Under the pieces are notes generated by a model. It saw nothing but the letters and a program-made list of their open reading frames with translations, searched no databases and was not told the DNA's origin. A program made the translations under genes and the position numbers. From NCBI GenBank assembly GCA_944990035.1, contig CALYLX010000152.1, positions 248,001-312,000 on the forward strand: DNA of 64,000 bases. The letters run 5' to 3'. Below are positions 1 through 11,172 of this stretch, in pieces (position 1 is the first letter of the stretch; each line of letters begins with the position of its first letter). This stretch comes from Clitopilus passeckerianus (Eukaryota; Basidiomycota; Agaricomycetes; Agaricales; Entolomataceae).

Positions 1-1536
1 CTAGCAGGTTGATACCAATAGCTTGGCTTCAAAGATTGTGAAATGCATCGTCTTATTGTCGTTCCATGCATCTTCTGTTCGTCACGGAGCGTTTGGGATG
101 TCAAGGAGGCATGGTGGTTCGCCTTTGGCGGTGGTCATTTGTTTGTGAATGATTGCCAAAGGCTTCGATGCTCATCACCGTCGGGCCGAACTTTGACCTC
201 GACTTTGATCTGGAACCATACTCAAGAAATAAGAAAAACGTAAAGACATCGAGGCTCAAATCTTAGGGGCATTCGAACTGGATTTCTGAGGGCCTTCTTT
301 ATTCTCGTCTCCAACCTTCCGCTCCTCTGCCACTCTACTTGTAGCTCGGGTGTTCAAATTGCAGAACTTCCGAATGCTTCTGCTCCATGAGCTTCCCAAA
401 GCTTGTATCTCATTGCCGTCCCGGTACCGAGAAGATAGCAGACGAAATGCTCCATTATCTGTTGAATAGTCTTATTCATCTGTTATCTGTTCATCTGATG
501 CCCTTTAGAAGGATTGACCTGAAACCTTGAGGTAGCACCCCTCCTCCTCCATTTATGCTCTGGAGTCGTGATGCTCGATAGATCTAAATACCCTGACGCA
601 ACTTCCTCTCAGATAGGAACTGTAAGTCTCTTATGGACCATCCCCGCGGTTTTCGAACAAAGAGAATCCGATTGAGAGAACAGCACCTGTAGCTCGCACT
701 CCTGACTGGATGCTAATGCAAAATCTTGGGTTGTAATAGGAAACGGACTTTAAGCCCGAGGAACTATCCACACTCTGTAGCCTGCAATTGTTCGAGAGAG
801 TGGCCAGGCCCGATGATCAACCATTCACGGAGCAGTGAAGTTCATCTCGGCCTTCATCTGTATACGGTTATTCAGGCAATCCGCTTGAGGATTGCCAGGC
901 GATATACCAGGAGGAAGTATTTGCCTCCTGAAGTTCAGTGGGCCGCAAAGCTGTCAAGATCCGGCTTTGAACAGGCGGCACCCGTTATGGAGCGACTCAG
1001 AGTTCTAGATTCTCGAAAGCCGGTGATTAGATCCTCCTCCTCCTCGGCGGATGCTGGAAGACCGTTGGTCGCCGTTTACAATCATTGACGAGGAACGTTA
1101 ACGAGATGTTGGGCCATGTATAACAACGAAATTACAACACAGTTACTGCGTCCAGGCTTACAAATAAGCTTGGCTTGGGTAGAAACATAGAGGGAACAGC
1201 GTGGATAATCGGCTGTAGGATTGACAACGAGCGATTATCAGTGCCTCGAGTCAACCTCGAGTACACACTGGTCGATATCCGAGCCAATCGATGACGATAT
1301 CGAGCCTAGAAAACTTGGTTTCCACGGTGATTCTTTGTAAACACGCGTCCAGACTTCAGAAAGGGGTTTTCCAGAGAACTGACCCACATCTCGTTCAACA
1401 ACTCCTGAGATGATGGACCTATTGTAGGTGGCGACGTTGGGAAAATTCAAAGTTTTATCGAAGAGCAAACAAACGTAAACTCGGATTGCTGCTCCGAACC
1501 ATGATCGCATTTGAGTGCTACGCCACCTTCACGCTT
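1..1536. other. No gene recognised
   Basis: This stretch has only short ORFs on both strands (for example 726-1088 + and 1238-1510 -). They show no domain, no signal peptide and no convincing splice structure. I see no RNA gene or repeat. It is probably intergenic DNA plus the far upstream region of the DUF1996 gene. Confidence 0.5.
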
Positions 1537-1624
1537 CACTTCCTTCTTTCACCTCCTTCTCCCTCCTTCTCCTCTCCTTCTCCTCCTCCTGGGCCCGTAT
1601 AGCCCCCTTTCTCTCCTTTATAAC
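1537..1624 (+). promoter_or_regulatory. CT-rich core promoter with TATA-like box
   Basis: A long pyrimidine (CT) tract runs to about 1590 and is followed by a TATA-like TTTATAAC at about 1618, some 70 bp before the DUF1996 start at 1691. CT tracts next to a TATA-like element are common in strongly expressed filamentous-fungal genes. The promoter role is inferred from position and composition. Confidence 0.45.
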
Positions 1625-1690
1625 GAGCAAGAGCACCGTTCTTTCTAAGCAGACACTCCTTCATTATCTTGCCAATATCTAACCCGAGTT

Positions 1691-4389
1691 ATGCGGTTCT
1701 TACAAGCATGGCTTGCAACGGCTCTGATAGCTACTGTCAATGGTTACTGGCTTATGGCTGCTGGTAAGGCAAACACGCCTAGAAATCTCTGTGGAACGGA
1801 TGAATAAACTGCGGAACAGAGAACACTATAACTACTGAGCGTATGGACCCTTTGGTCAGTCCTGGCAAGGTCTCTGGACATGTTCACTCAGGTCAGTGGA
1901 GTAACTAAGGAAGTACCCGTTTTCTGAACCTATGACTGACATATAACCCTGCATTTTAGTGATGGGTGGAAGCAACTTCCGATTGACCACCAACACCTCA
2001 TACCTCAGGCAAAGCGAGTGCACCTCCATGCCTATCGCCGAAGACAAATCTGCCTATTGGTTCCCTGTAAGCATTCTGGGCCTTTATCCTACATGAGGAA
2101 AATTACTAAACGCCGTGCTATATAGCATCTGTACTTCCAGTACGTATTAACTCCTCATAGCTGCCAGGCATATCCTTATCAAACCAAACCTAAAGGTGGA
2201 AGAACGGAAGCTTCACCAGCCTGAACGGCGGACCTGTGATGTAGGTCTCTGTTTCCAGACTCTACTTCAACTACAGCTGACCTTCATTCGCAGTTGTAAG
2301 CTTTCTCGAGTACCTTCTGATAGCAGTTTCATTAATGTCTCCTGTTAGACTATCTGTTCGGTGATAAACCAGGAACGACAACTGCCTTCCCGGACGATGT
2401 ACGTAACTGTTCCAACCCATATCAGTATCGTAGATGTTGTACTGATAAACCGCTATAGTTCCGCATGCTCAGTGGTAACCCGACCCTCCGCACCTACGAC
2501 ACGAACAGCTACGACCAACAGGCCATTACCTTCCTCTGCTTGGACTTCAACGGTGTCACCACTCGTCATAATGAGCTGCCTTCAAAGAAATGCCCGTCTG
2601 GTGTTCGCGCTCAAGTGAATTTCCCGAGCTGCTGGGATGGCAAGGTCGGTGCTTTTTTGATTGAACCGGACATTGATACTTGGTAGTGATTGGGCTGTCT
2701 ATTTTGCGAACTTCTGTCATCTACGGCACACCTTATCTCGCACTTTTCACCTTATCTCCGGTCTTCTCTCGTTTCATCGTTTCATCGAACTCATACCGCT
2801 CTTCCCCCGTTGACGTAGAACCTCGATTCCCCCGATCACAAGTCGCACGTTGCTTTCTTATCGGGAGGTCCTGACTCTGGATCATGCAGTGATCCCAAAT
2901 ATCCTGTTACTTTACCGAGGATATTCATTGAGGTTTGCACTCCTGTATTCGTCGGAATCAAACTTTGACTGGCATTTTGGTAGGTTTACTGGAATACCGG
3001 CGATGTCGAGAAATACCGATCAGAGGCAATGAATTCCTCTCAGCCTTTTGTGTGCGTCTCTTTATCTCCTACCTTCCTAACGTTCCGTCTGGCTGACTTG
3101 GCTTTCAGGTTTGCTTATGGAGATCCCACTGGTTACGGATATCATGCCGATTTCATTAATGGATGGGACAAGGGTGTCCTTCAGCGTGCTGTTGATGAAT
3201 GTCATTGTGATCCAAATGGTTCGGTAAGTTGATGCATTGGCCACTTGTTATCAACAGACATACTCAGTCACTCTCTCGTCTAGTTGGAATGTTGCGCCAG
3301 CAAGGGTGTTTTTACCTACAAGCAAAACTCCAACTGCCGAATTACAAGGTCTATCGATGAACAGAGTTCGTACAACCGCTAACTCTCAGCTTTCATTTTC
3401 TGACTTTCCTTGCAGCGACCGGAACCCTTCCCAAGCTTCCAGGCAACAACCCAGTGCAACCTTACGGCAAGCCTGCGACCATGTACACCGACCCAGACAC
3501 TCCTGGCCTCATCAGCCCCGTCTACGCTTACATGGGCAATGCTCCTCCGAAATCAGGCTCGGTTGTCGTTCCCCCATCACACGGCTCAACCAGCACAGCA
3601 GCTCCTTCAAGCTCCAAGCCAGCCTCCAGTGCTTCTGCCATCTCCACCTCCAAAGCGACATCCACTGTGGAGGCTACGTCCGCTCCTGGCCAGAGTCATA
3701 CCTCCACTTCTTTAGCAACTTCAACCACCGCGGCACCTAGCACTTCGATCAAAGAGTCTTCGAGCGTTTCGGCTACACCTTCGTCTGCATCTGTGACGAC
3801 ACATGCCACCTCAGTTCATGGGACGAGTAATGTTCATCCCACCACCACCGTGGTCATTACTTCCTATGTCGCCACTTCTACTCAGACAAGCGCCCCTCAC
3901 ACTACGTCCGCCTCTCATCCCTCTTCTGACTCCGGCTCGAACAATCCCACCAACAATAATGACGATTCAGAAGACGACGAAGATTGCGACGATGACGAAG
4001 AGCCAGCGCCTGCAGATAACAACGAAGAGGATGAAGAATGCGACGACGAAGATGATGAAGTGCAACCAGCTCCTTCATCCACCCACCATAACCACTCTCC
4101 TTCGCCGTCTCCAGCACCGCCGAAGCCTCAGCAGAACAACCACAATTCAGTGACAAACCCAGGCCCTTCGTCTCCTGCTCCCAACGTCGGCAGCTCTTCT
4201 CTGACACACGACGCTGCTGGCCCGCAATGTGGCATTCGCAAGTATAGACACAAGTGGCTAAGGGAGCTGAAGGCTGCGAAGGACGCCGAGGCTAAGAAGC
4301 AAGCTGACGCCCTCAAACAACCCACGAAGAGGTCTTCCCTCTACCGCATTCACCACGATCGCGTCAAGAGGCACATTACAGGCTATTAG
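1691..4389 (+). CDS. Secreted DUF1996 protein with Ser/Thr-rich and acidic tail
   Basis: I recognise the fungal DUF1996 family; its biochemical role is unknown. The start at 1691 gives a signal peptide (MRFLQAWLATALIATVNG) followed directly by the family N-terminus (YWLMAA, ERMDPLVSPG, SGHVHS). The exons are short and split by many small introns; the first donor is at 1764. Further family blocks are MGGSNFR, CPSGVRAQVNFPSCWDG, LPRIFIEVYW and YGDPTGYGYHADFINGW, ending in a Cys-rich DECHCD segment. After the domain, the last long exon encodes a low-complexity Ser/Thr/Pro region (about 3540-3950), a run of Asp/Glu with paired Cys (about 3960-4070), another Pro/Ser stretch, and a basic end that finishes in HITGY. 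The Ser/Thr part looks like an O-glycosylated stalk, but I see no GPI signal or membrane segment at the C-terminus. The family assignment is sure; exact internal splice sites are less so. Confidence 0.88.
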
Positions 4390-5008
4390 AGTCTCTCAAC
4401 ATTCCGCCAACCGGTCTCTGGTCAAGATCGATGCGATTTCTCCTCTTCATATGTCTCTTCTCGTTATATCTGGTCCAGCTTGCTGGCTATCATCTCTTGT
4501 CTCGATTATCTCTCATATTGTGTTTGCCCTCGTAGCTAGGTTACTCGCCATTCGTGTTTATATTTTTGAAGCTATGTCTGTGGCATAGATACCCTATTTC
4601 TCGACTGAGGTTGAGTCCTTGTGTCCCTCATTACCTGGCCGTAATTATTATACCTAGTTATCTCTTCGCGTTGATCTTGTAGAATGTCTGGTTTCATGAA
4701 GCAATGATCTGTCGAACAGCTATATCTCATTTTGGAAGTACACTGGGCGACAGAAGTATTTTACTAACAAAAAGTATTCACCCGACTGGTGCTACGATGA
4801 AAGACCAATGGGTATTATCAAAGGTGATGATGAATATGTACGTCTAAGCAATCAGAATCAGAATAGTAGTTGGCCAGAATCTTGTTGGAGATCATATGTA
4901 ATTAAGAAAGTCCAGGAGGCGAGAGTGAGAAAACAAGGCACGGCGGGGTATATTGTTGATCGATGCCGACGATGCAACACGAGGGGACGACGACGATGAC
5001 GCAAACGA
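4390..5008. other. Intergenic, convergent 3' ends
   Basis: This is the space between the 3' end of the DUF1996 gene (+) and the 3' end of forkhead gene 1 (-). It is AT-rich and contains one short meaningless ORF (4808-4999). I see no gene. Confidence 0.5.
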
Positions 5009-6312
5009 TCAAAAAGCACGACCTTTTCCTTTGCACCTCTGAGTTGGCGCCGTCAGCTCTCGGGGATCAATAGAGCCCATGTCAGGCTCCCAGCTGCGAG
5101 CGTGATAGCGGTGGTAGCCACCGTGACCCGAACCCGAACTCTGACCGGACATGTCTGAGTACCCGCTGTCGGAATAGCAGGGAGTAGGTCGCTGAGCAGC
5201 TGAGGGGACGTGGAGAGGGCCGGGGAACCCATGATGACGATTGTCGCAGGGATAAGCCAGGAATTGGGGTGGAAAACGATATTCCTCGGTCCCTCGCACT
5301 TGATGGTAATGAAGGAGAGGAGGATTTGGGTAGGTGGACGAATTATAGCCGAGAGGCACGTAATGCGACATGATGTATGTCGGGTTCGGGGGTGGGCAGA
5401 GGGAGCCGGGGGAGTAATCCCGTCGTGTCTCCGAGCTGGCTTGGGAAGTGGCACCGATGGCAAGGTCCCCCATGGCTTGATCTAGCTCCGTCGGGGATGC
5501 TAATCCCTTTTCGCCCTTGCCCTTGCCCTTGGTCTTGCTCGTCCTCTTGCCTGTGGTCTTCTTCTTGCCCTTTCCCTTGCTTTCGGCCTCAACCTTGTCC
5601 TGTGAGTCAACTTCGCTTTCAGGTGCATCACCTTTTGCTACCTTCCTAGACTTTCGCTTTCGCGGCCGCTTTGTTCCCTTCCTCGGGATGACGGTCCACA
5701 ATTCCCCTTTTGTACTCTCGTGGTGCAGAGGTTCATGGTTCGGCACCCGGACGAAGCGGGAGTGAAAGGAGAGGGCGTGGCGGACTGATTCCTATAGCCA
5801 TAAGTGGTCAGCATAACTCGTTGCCCCAAAAACGATAAAATTATACATACAGCCCATGGAGCATGCCTCCCTCGGACTCTGTAATATTCAAAATGGTCCA
5901 TAAAGGAGCTATGTATCTCCCCAAGCTGTAGGGCCCGTGTGGGGGAGCTTTCGATTGCAATGGCGATGAGCTCCGGAAGATGTGCACCTGGGCGCCTGTT
6001 TGGACCTCGATCGGTGATGCTCGACAGATTCAGGGGGAGATGAGGTGCGATGCCTGCGAGCTTCCGGAGCCATTGAGTGACAGGCCTCTCTGTGGGGTTA
6101 CTTGTGGGAGCGGGAGGGATATATATTTGTGGAAGGACCACCGCGCTTTGACTAAAGCCATGCGTGCTTCCAGATGAGCTTGGACCGCCGGGGGAGGTGC
6201 CGCCACCGTGACTAGAGCTGGGCGTGTTGGACAAGCGGCCGTTGGCGCCACGGTACGATGCGGCGCGAGTCTTGGTAGTTGAAGACATGGGGATATCTTT
6301 TGTACGAGCCAT
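5009..6312 (-). CDS. Forkhead-domain transcription factor 1
   Basis: This is a two-exon gene. Exon 1 is 6312-5851, a 59 bp intron (5850-5792, GTATGT...CTATAG) follows, and exon 2 is 5791-5009. The product is 414 aa. Splicing joins HAPWA to ESVRHALSF and creates a complete forkhead (winged-helix) domain at about residues 108-195: helix 1 LPELIAIAIESSP, then LQLGEIHSSFMDHFEYYR, recognition helix ESVRHALSFHSRFVRV, and the wing ending GELWTVIP. Forkhead proteins bind DNA in the nucleus. Here helix 3 reads SVRHALS where classical members have SIRHNLS, so the usual Asn is Ala. After the domain come a Lys/Arg-rich stretch (about 200-255), which is a likely nuclear localisation signal, and a Tyr/Pro/Ser-rich disordered tail. 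The N-terminal 85 residues are Ser/Gly-rich. Target genes cannot be told from the sequence. A second forkhead gene lies at 27.0 kb. Confidence 0.85.
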
Positions 6313-8862
6313 GAGAGCGCGTGGTATCTGGCCGAATAGTTTATAAACAAGTGGGGGTGACGTCGAGAGTGTGGTGAACTTTTATACAGCAGTAGAAGCA
6401 AAATTCCAAATCCTGTGTATTTGGCGTTGAAGAGCAGGCGTTTTGGTAATAAGAACGCCGGGGGTAAGCCGGGGACGAAGGGGAATTTGATAAAATAAGA
6501 GTCAAAGGGGGAAATATACACGCCAGGCAATTATATTCTGTAGGCAGAAGGGAGTCTCTGGACTGAAGTCGCAGAGCAAGATGCGGACGAGATCGTCTCG
6601 GAGCTAGACTCAATGAACGGCTGTGGACGCTGTCGTGGGCGCCCTTGCAAAGCAAAGACCGTCACTAAACGGAGAATTTAAACCGACGGATCCTCGATGA
6701 GGGTACTCGGTGGCCCAGTAGTGGCAGAAAAAATTGTGGGCGACAAGTGGTCGCAGGGGGATGTTATAGGTGAATGTGGGTGGCACGGTAAGCGGCCTAA
6801 CATGGTCCAATTAACCAAAACAAACATGGACCCATAACCAATCGGCGAATAAATAAAAGGCACCCGGTTGATACAACAGGAAAAATAAATCAATATGGTA
6901 AAAGCGACACAAAGGAACAAATTAGGTATTGGATCAGTAATTTCCTTGTTGGAATGATTTTTACAACGACTCACGGGGGTAACGACCTTGTGAGACCCAC
7001 GGAAAGACCGGAAGATGAGGAAGCAAAGGTGGGGAAAAAATCCCCCACTGAGGACATGCGTACATACCCAGGTGTATATGCACAAACGTCGATAATACGG
7101 TGAGCCTTATTTTATTTACTACTTCAATTTAGTAAGACATCCATGAGGACCATGCCCGGGCCATTGCGAATGCATCGTAACTGCTGTGTTGTTTGATTGG
7201 TACAAGGGGGATTATACTCCAACCACACGCTGGGATCATGGTTCCCCGTTAGGCGGTAACCTCGAGCCCTGTAGCTTCCTTTCTCTCGACGTCTTGTTGA
7301 TTTCTCTTGACAATTAATGGGGAATATGTTGTGAAAAAGGCGATGATGCGTGTGTGCGCCTGTCATACCCTCGTTAATTCGTACTCAGCCGGAGCTACTT
7401 TGCCGAATTACCTAGAATCCAGGGGACAATTTTTCCGCCGCTACTTCGTTGAATAATCCAGCAACTTCGTCCCTGTAAAGGGAAGGCTACTTGGATTCTG
7501 GAAATCCAAGAAATGACGTTCGCGGTGCGCCGAGCTGCGTGGAGTTTGTGGCAGACTGCTTTGTTTTGCTTCGGGCTGGGCCAGGCGAATAGAGGCAATT
7601 TGACATCCTCGACGCTGTTACGGCGTTTCCTAAACCAGGAGTTCTGAATGATAAGCCTCGCGTCCCCGCCCCGCCCGGTTACAAGAGCCTTTTCCCAAAA
7701 AGGTGCTAGTGGCCCGCCTTCGACTATAAATGATCGGTTAGCCCACGTCTATCGCCTTTGGAAACCCATAAAAAGAGGCGCACCACAGCTTCCGACATGA
7801 TGCCATGATCTAGGCACTGCGCCGTACAGTTTGGGTCTTAAAGTCTGGATAAAAAAAGAAATTCAGAGGCAACATCTGTGCGAGTGTTATCAGAAATTCA
7901 TGCGTTCATTTCGCAGACAAAGCAAGAGCCCACAGGGCCGACGGGAAAGGCCAGAATTTCTTCCTTTGTTAGCTCTGATTCCACGGGTAATCAGCGTGAT
8001 CGTTGCGAGTGGGGGCTTGCTTTGTTCGTTCGGAGCTTCCCGACCTCACCTGATTTTTCCACATGCAGCGATTCACTTACTTGCATGTCTCCTGATGTTC
8101 CCCAGACATTCGTTCGTTCCAATTTTCTCGACTATGAGTGCAATAAATAGCAGCCGTGACGTTTCGAGAGGGAGAGCGAACGGGATCCTCGATGATTACG
8201 CTTTTGATGGCAGCTCGCTATCACTAGCCCGGAAAATGATGTTGATTGTGCCGGGCTTAGCGTTAATTGGCCAGAAAAGGGGGAGGATCCACGCACCTAT
8301 GGTATTACTCCTCCGGTGTCCGGATCGCATTCCTGAGTCGCTGACAGCCTGACAGAGACCCCAATAATTAGACGCAAATTGACACCAGGGTTTTGGACCT
8401 CCCACGCCTCGTCCCGTGAACGAAGCTTGGCAGTGCCGACATGACTCGTACGACCGGCGATAAAGGGAGTAATCCAGACATCAACAGGTTACACCACCGA
8501 GCAGATGGTTGAAGAAACGTGCTCATGTCTTGGACCCACTTGACAGGGCAGGCGCCGCAGGTCCGCAGAGGGATACTGATCTATGCCCATTGGTGTGCTG
8601 TTGAAGCCCACGGGAGGGGTGAGGGGGATGAACGTGGTGGCGTCACCGAAAACAAGGGATATGATTCCGGGCCGAGGATTTGGAAGGAAATAGAATGTTC
8701 ATTGATACAAGATTGCGACTATACCTACATGCTACAGAGGGAATGCAAAACAACTAATCTAAAAGGATGTAAGAGACGGTAAGTAAAGGATACACGATGG
8801 AGCGAGCAGTCGAAAAGAAAGTACCAGATATTCCAAGGACAACAGAGACGAGAGGTTATAAT
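6313..8862. other. Long intergenic region, no gene recognised
   Basis: These 2.5 kb lie upstream of forkhead gene 1 and downstream of the acidic-protein gene. The overlapping short ORFs (for example 6678-7085 - and 7831-8352 +) show no known domain and no consistent splice pattern. The part near 6300-6800 is presumably the forkhead promoter and 5' leader. I see no RNA gene or repeat. Confidence 0.45.
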
Positions 8863-9611
8863 TCAGGGCATGATGTAATCTAGGTCTCCTTCATTCACCC
8901 GGATCTCGACAACTTCTATCTCATAGTCATTGAAACCAGAGTTCGTAGACGAGGCCGAGGAAGACGTGAACCCAGGCGCATTCGGAGGCGACGTGGAAGC
9001 GATATCTAACAGAGTTATCCGAGTTGGTATAAGAAGGTCAGAAGAAATTGAGGAGAGTAACAGAGACTAACATCGGTCCTTGATATACGGTGGTACAAAG
9101 AGATCCTACATATGTATATTGAGTAGAAGTCCCGGAGACTTGAACAGATACCGGTGCTTACCTGGTTCCAGACAAAGCCTTGGCTTCTATGGATAGTGAG
9201 TATAGGCCGAAGGGTGTAGGTAGGTGATCGAGGTTTCCTCCGACGAGGGCTAGGCATCTTCTCAGGTTCACTTTCCACAGCTCTTTGCTTTCCCTTGAGG
9301 TCTTTCAATGAGTCCGATGGGCCTTTGGCCGTCGTTCCATCTCCTTCCTCAGCCATATCCATGTTCATCTCGTCACTTGTTCCACTATCGGAGTCATCCT
9401 CTCTTGTGACCATTCCATCCCTGACGTTCACATTGGTTATATCACCATCTTCGGGGTACTCTTCATCGTCCTCCGAGCAAGAGTCCGACCCACTATCGCT
9501 GTAATCGTCTTCACCATATGGGATCTGCTCGTAACAAGCCCAAGTCGGTGGCGAAGCTGCTCGGCCCACAGTACGTCGGCGAAAGTAGTAAGGATCCGGT
9601 GCAGAGCTCAT
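8863..9611 (-). CDS. Acidic protein of unknown function
   Basis: I do not recognise a family. Three exons (9611-9162, 9105-9072, 9005-8863) with canonical GT-AG introns give a clean 208 aa frame. The ATG at 9611 (MSSAPDPYYFRRR) is the first in-frame ATG. The protein has a strongly acidic middle (DDYSDSGSDSCSEDDEEYPE and further DSDSG/DEMNMD stretches), a basic patch (PSPRRRKPRSP) at about residues 120-135, and an acidic end (EIEVVEIRVNEGDLDYIMP). It is probably mostly disordered and, with the basic patch, possibly nuclear. The second exon is only 34 nt. It is transcribed head-to-head with THG1; the two start codons are 235 bp apart, so they probably share a promoter. Confidence 0.68.
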
Positions 9612-9846
9612 TGTAATCGTTGACAAAGGTTATAGTCCTGGCAATCGTTGTGGTAGATATGCAAGCCAGGGAGAGTCAGGAGGCGGTGAGGCAACCGTGA
9701 GGTGTGGCTGTGATGCCAGTCTACCCCAGTCACGTGTGACAGCTTCCAAAAAAGGCATATCATATCTCTACCGATAGCATCCACTGCCCATCTGCCCTGC
9801 CAACGTTCACAAAAGCTGTAACGGCGACGAGGACAGAAAAATAGAC

Positions 9847-10968
9847 ATGGCGGGGTCAAAATACGCATATGTTAAGAAGTTTGAACTTCCAGATCCGCTT
9901 CTCCCCGGTACATATATGGTCTTTCGCCTCGACGGCCATTCTTTCCATCGGTAGGGTACATGATTTGAAGGCAACAAATAAACCGACCTTCGCTGATAGG
10001 TTTTCAGACAAGCACAACTTTACAAAACCAAATGATCGACGCGCACTAGAGCTCATGGATGCTGCGGCAACCCATTTGATGGAGACCTATCCCGATCTCG
10101 TCCTCGGGTTCGGTGAATCCGATGAATACAGGTGCGTCGGGATTTGGAGGAAGGAGCGGATGTTGACGCGTTCATTATTCAGTTTCTTGCTCCGAAAAAC
10201 AACGGAGTTGTACAACCGCAGACAAGCTAAAATTGTATCAACATTGACCTCATTGTTCACTTCGGCATATGTTCTTTATTGGCCAAAATATTTCCCAGAC
10301 ACTCTGCTCCAGTACCCACCGTCGTTTGATGGACGTTTAGTCTTGTATCCCACCGAACGCCACATACGAGACTACTTCGCGTGGAGGCAGACGGACAGTA
10401 AGTATGCTACGACTCTTGATTGAGAATTATCTGACGCGTACTATAGCTCATATCAACAACCTTTACAATACTACCTTCTGGGCTCTCGTACAGAATGGAG
10501 GGCAAACCACAACCGAGGCCCATGCTACCCTGAAGGTTGTAACTCCGGCCGCTATCTCCCTGCTTGGTCTGCTGACTACCACACCAGGGAACATTCTCTA
10601 AGGACAAACACGAAATCCTGTTTTCGCGGTTCAACATCAACTACAACCAGCTTGACGAACGTTTCCGAAAAGGGAGCGTCTTGGTTCGCGAGGAGGTTCG
10701 TAATCCACCTCGATCTGTCCCGTCTCTCGCCGTTTTCTCATTCCCTCATTGAACCTCCGAATAGACCAGTGAACCCCCAGCCGAGTGTTCTGATACGGCG
10801 ACCTTGCCCCTGGTGCAGGAAGAAGCACCTATTCCTTCCCCGGCAGGCAAGGAGAAAACAAAAGCAAAGGCGAAGAGGATCAAGCCGATGATAAAAATAG
10901 CCCTTTTGCATTGCGACATCATCAGAGACGACTTCTGGGAAGTGCGGCCTGATCTACTACAGGGCTGA
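9847..10968 (+). CDS. THG1: tRNA(His) guanylyltransferase
   Basis: Thg1 adds the essential extra G(-1) to the 5' end of tRNA-His, the identity element for histidyl-tRNA synthetase. Six exons (9847-9950, 10000-10131, 10183-10397, 10447-10535, 10588-10695, 10765-10968) join without frame loss to 283 aa, the usual length for the family. Diagnostic blocks are VFRLDGHSFHRFSDKHNF with the metal-binding Asp, the second metal motif GFGESDEYSF that is formed only by splicing, YNRRQAKI, TFWALVQNGG, KDKHEILFSRFNINYN and the C-terminal LHCDIIRDDFWE. All catalytic carboxylates appear present. The gene is essential in yeast and acts alone. It converges tail-to-tail with the Ubp8-like gene (204 bp between stop codons). 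Confidence 0.95.
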
Positions 10969-11172
10969 GACAGGCAATTCTATGTTATTTCCAGTGCCTG
11001 GTGAGAAGCCCTCGCGGTGCTATCCTCATTGCGGTGCTCCACGTGGGAGGCATGGCAGATAATAAAGTTCACTATTTTGAAGATGGCAGAGAATGAAGGA
11101 TCATTGCATTGGAACATGTCAAGCGTAAGACAGAGAAATATACAAGCATGTGGACGACCGGATTATCGCTGC

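Noticed and set aside
1537..1590. CT-rich stretch as a microsatellite
   Set aside because: It is irregular and lies just before a TATA-like box, so a promoter pyrimidine tract is more likely.
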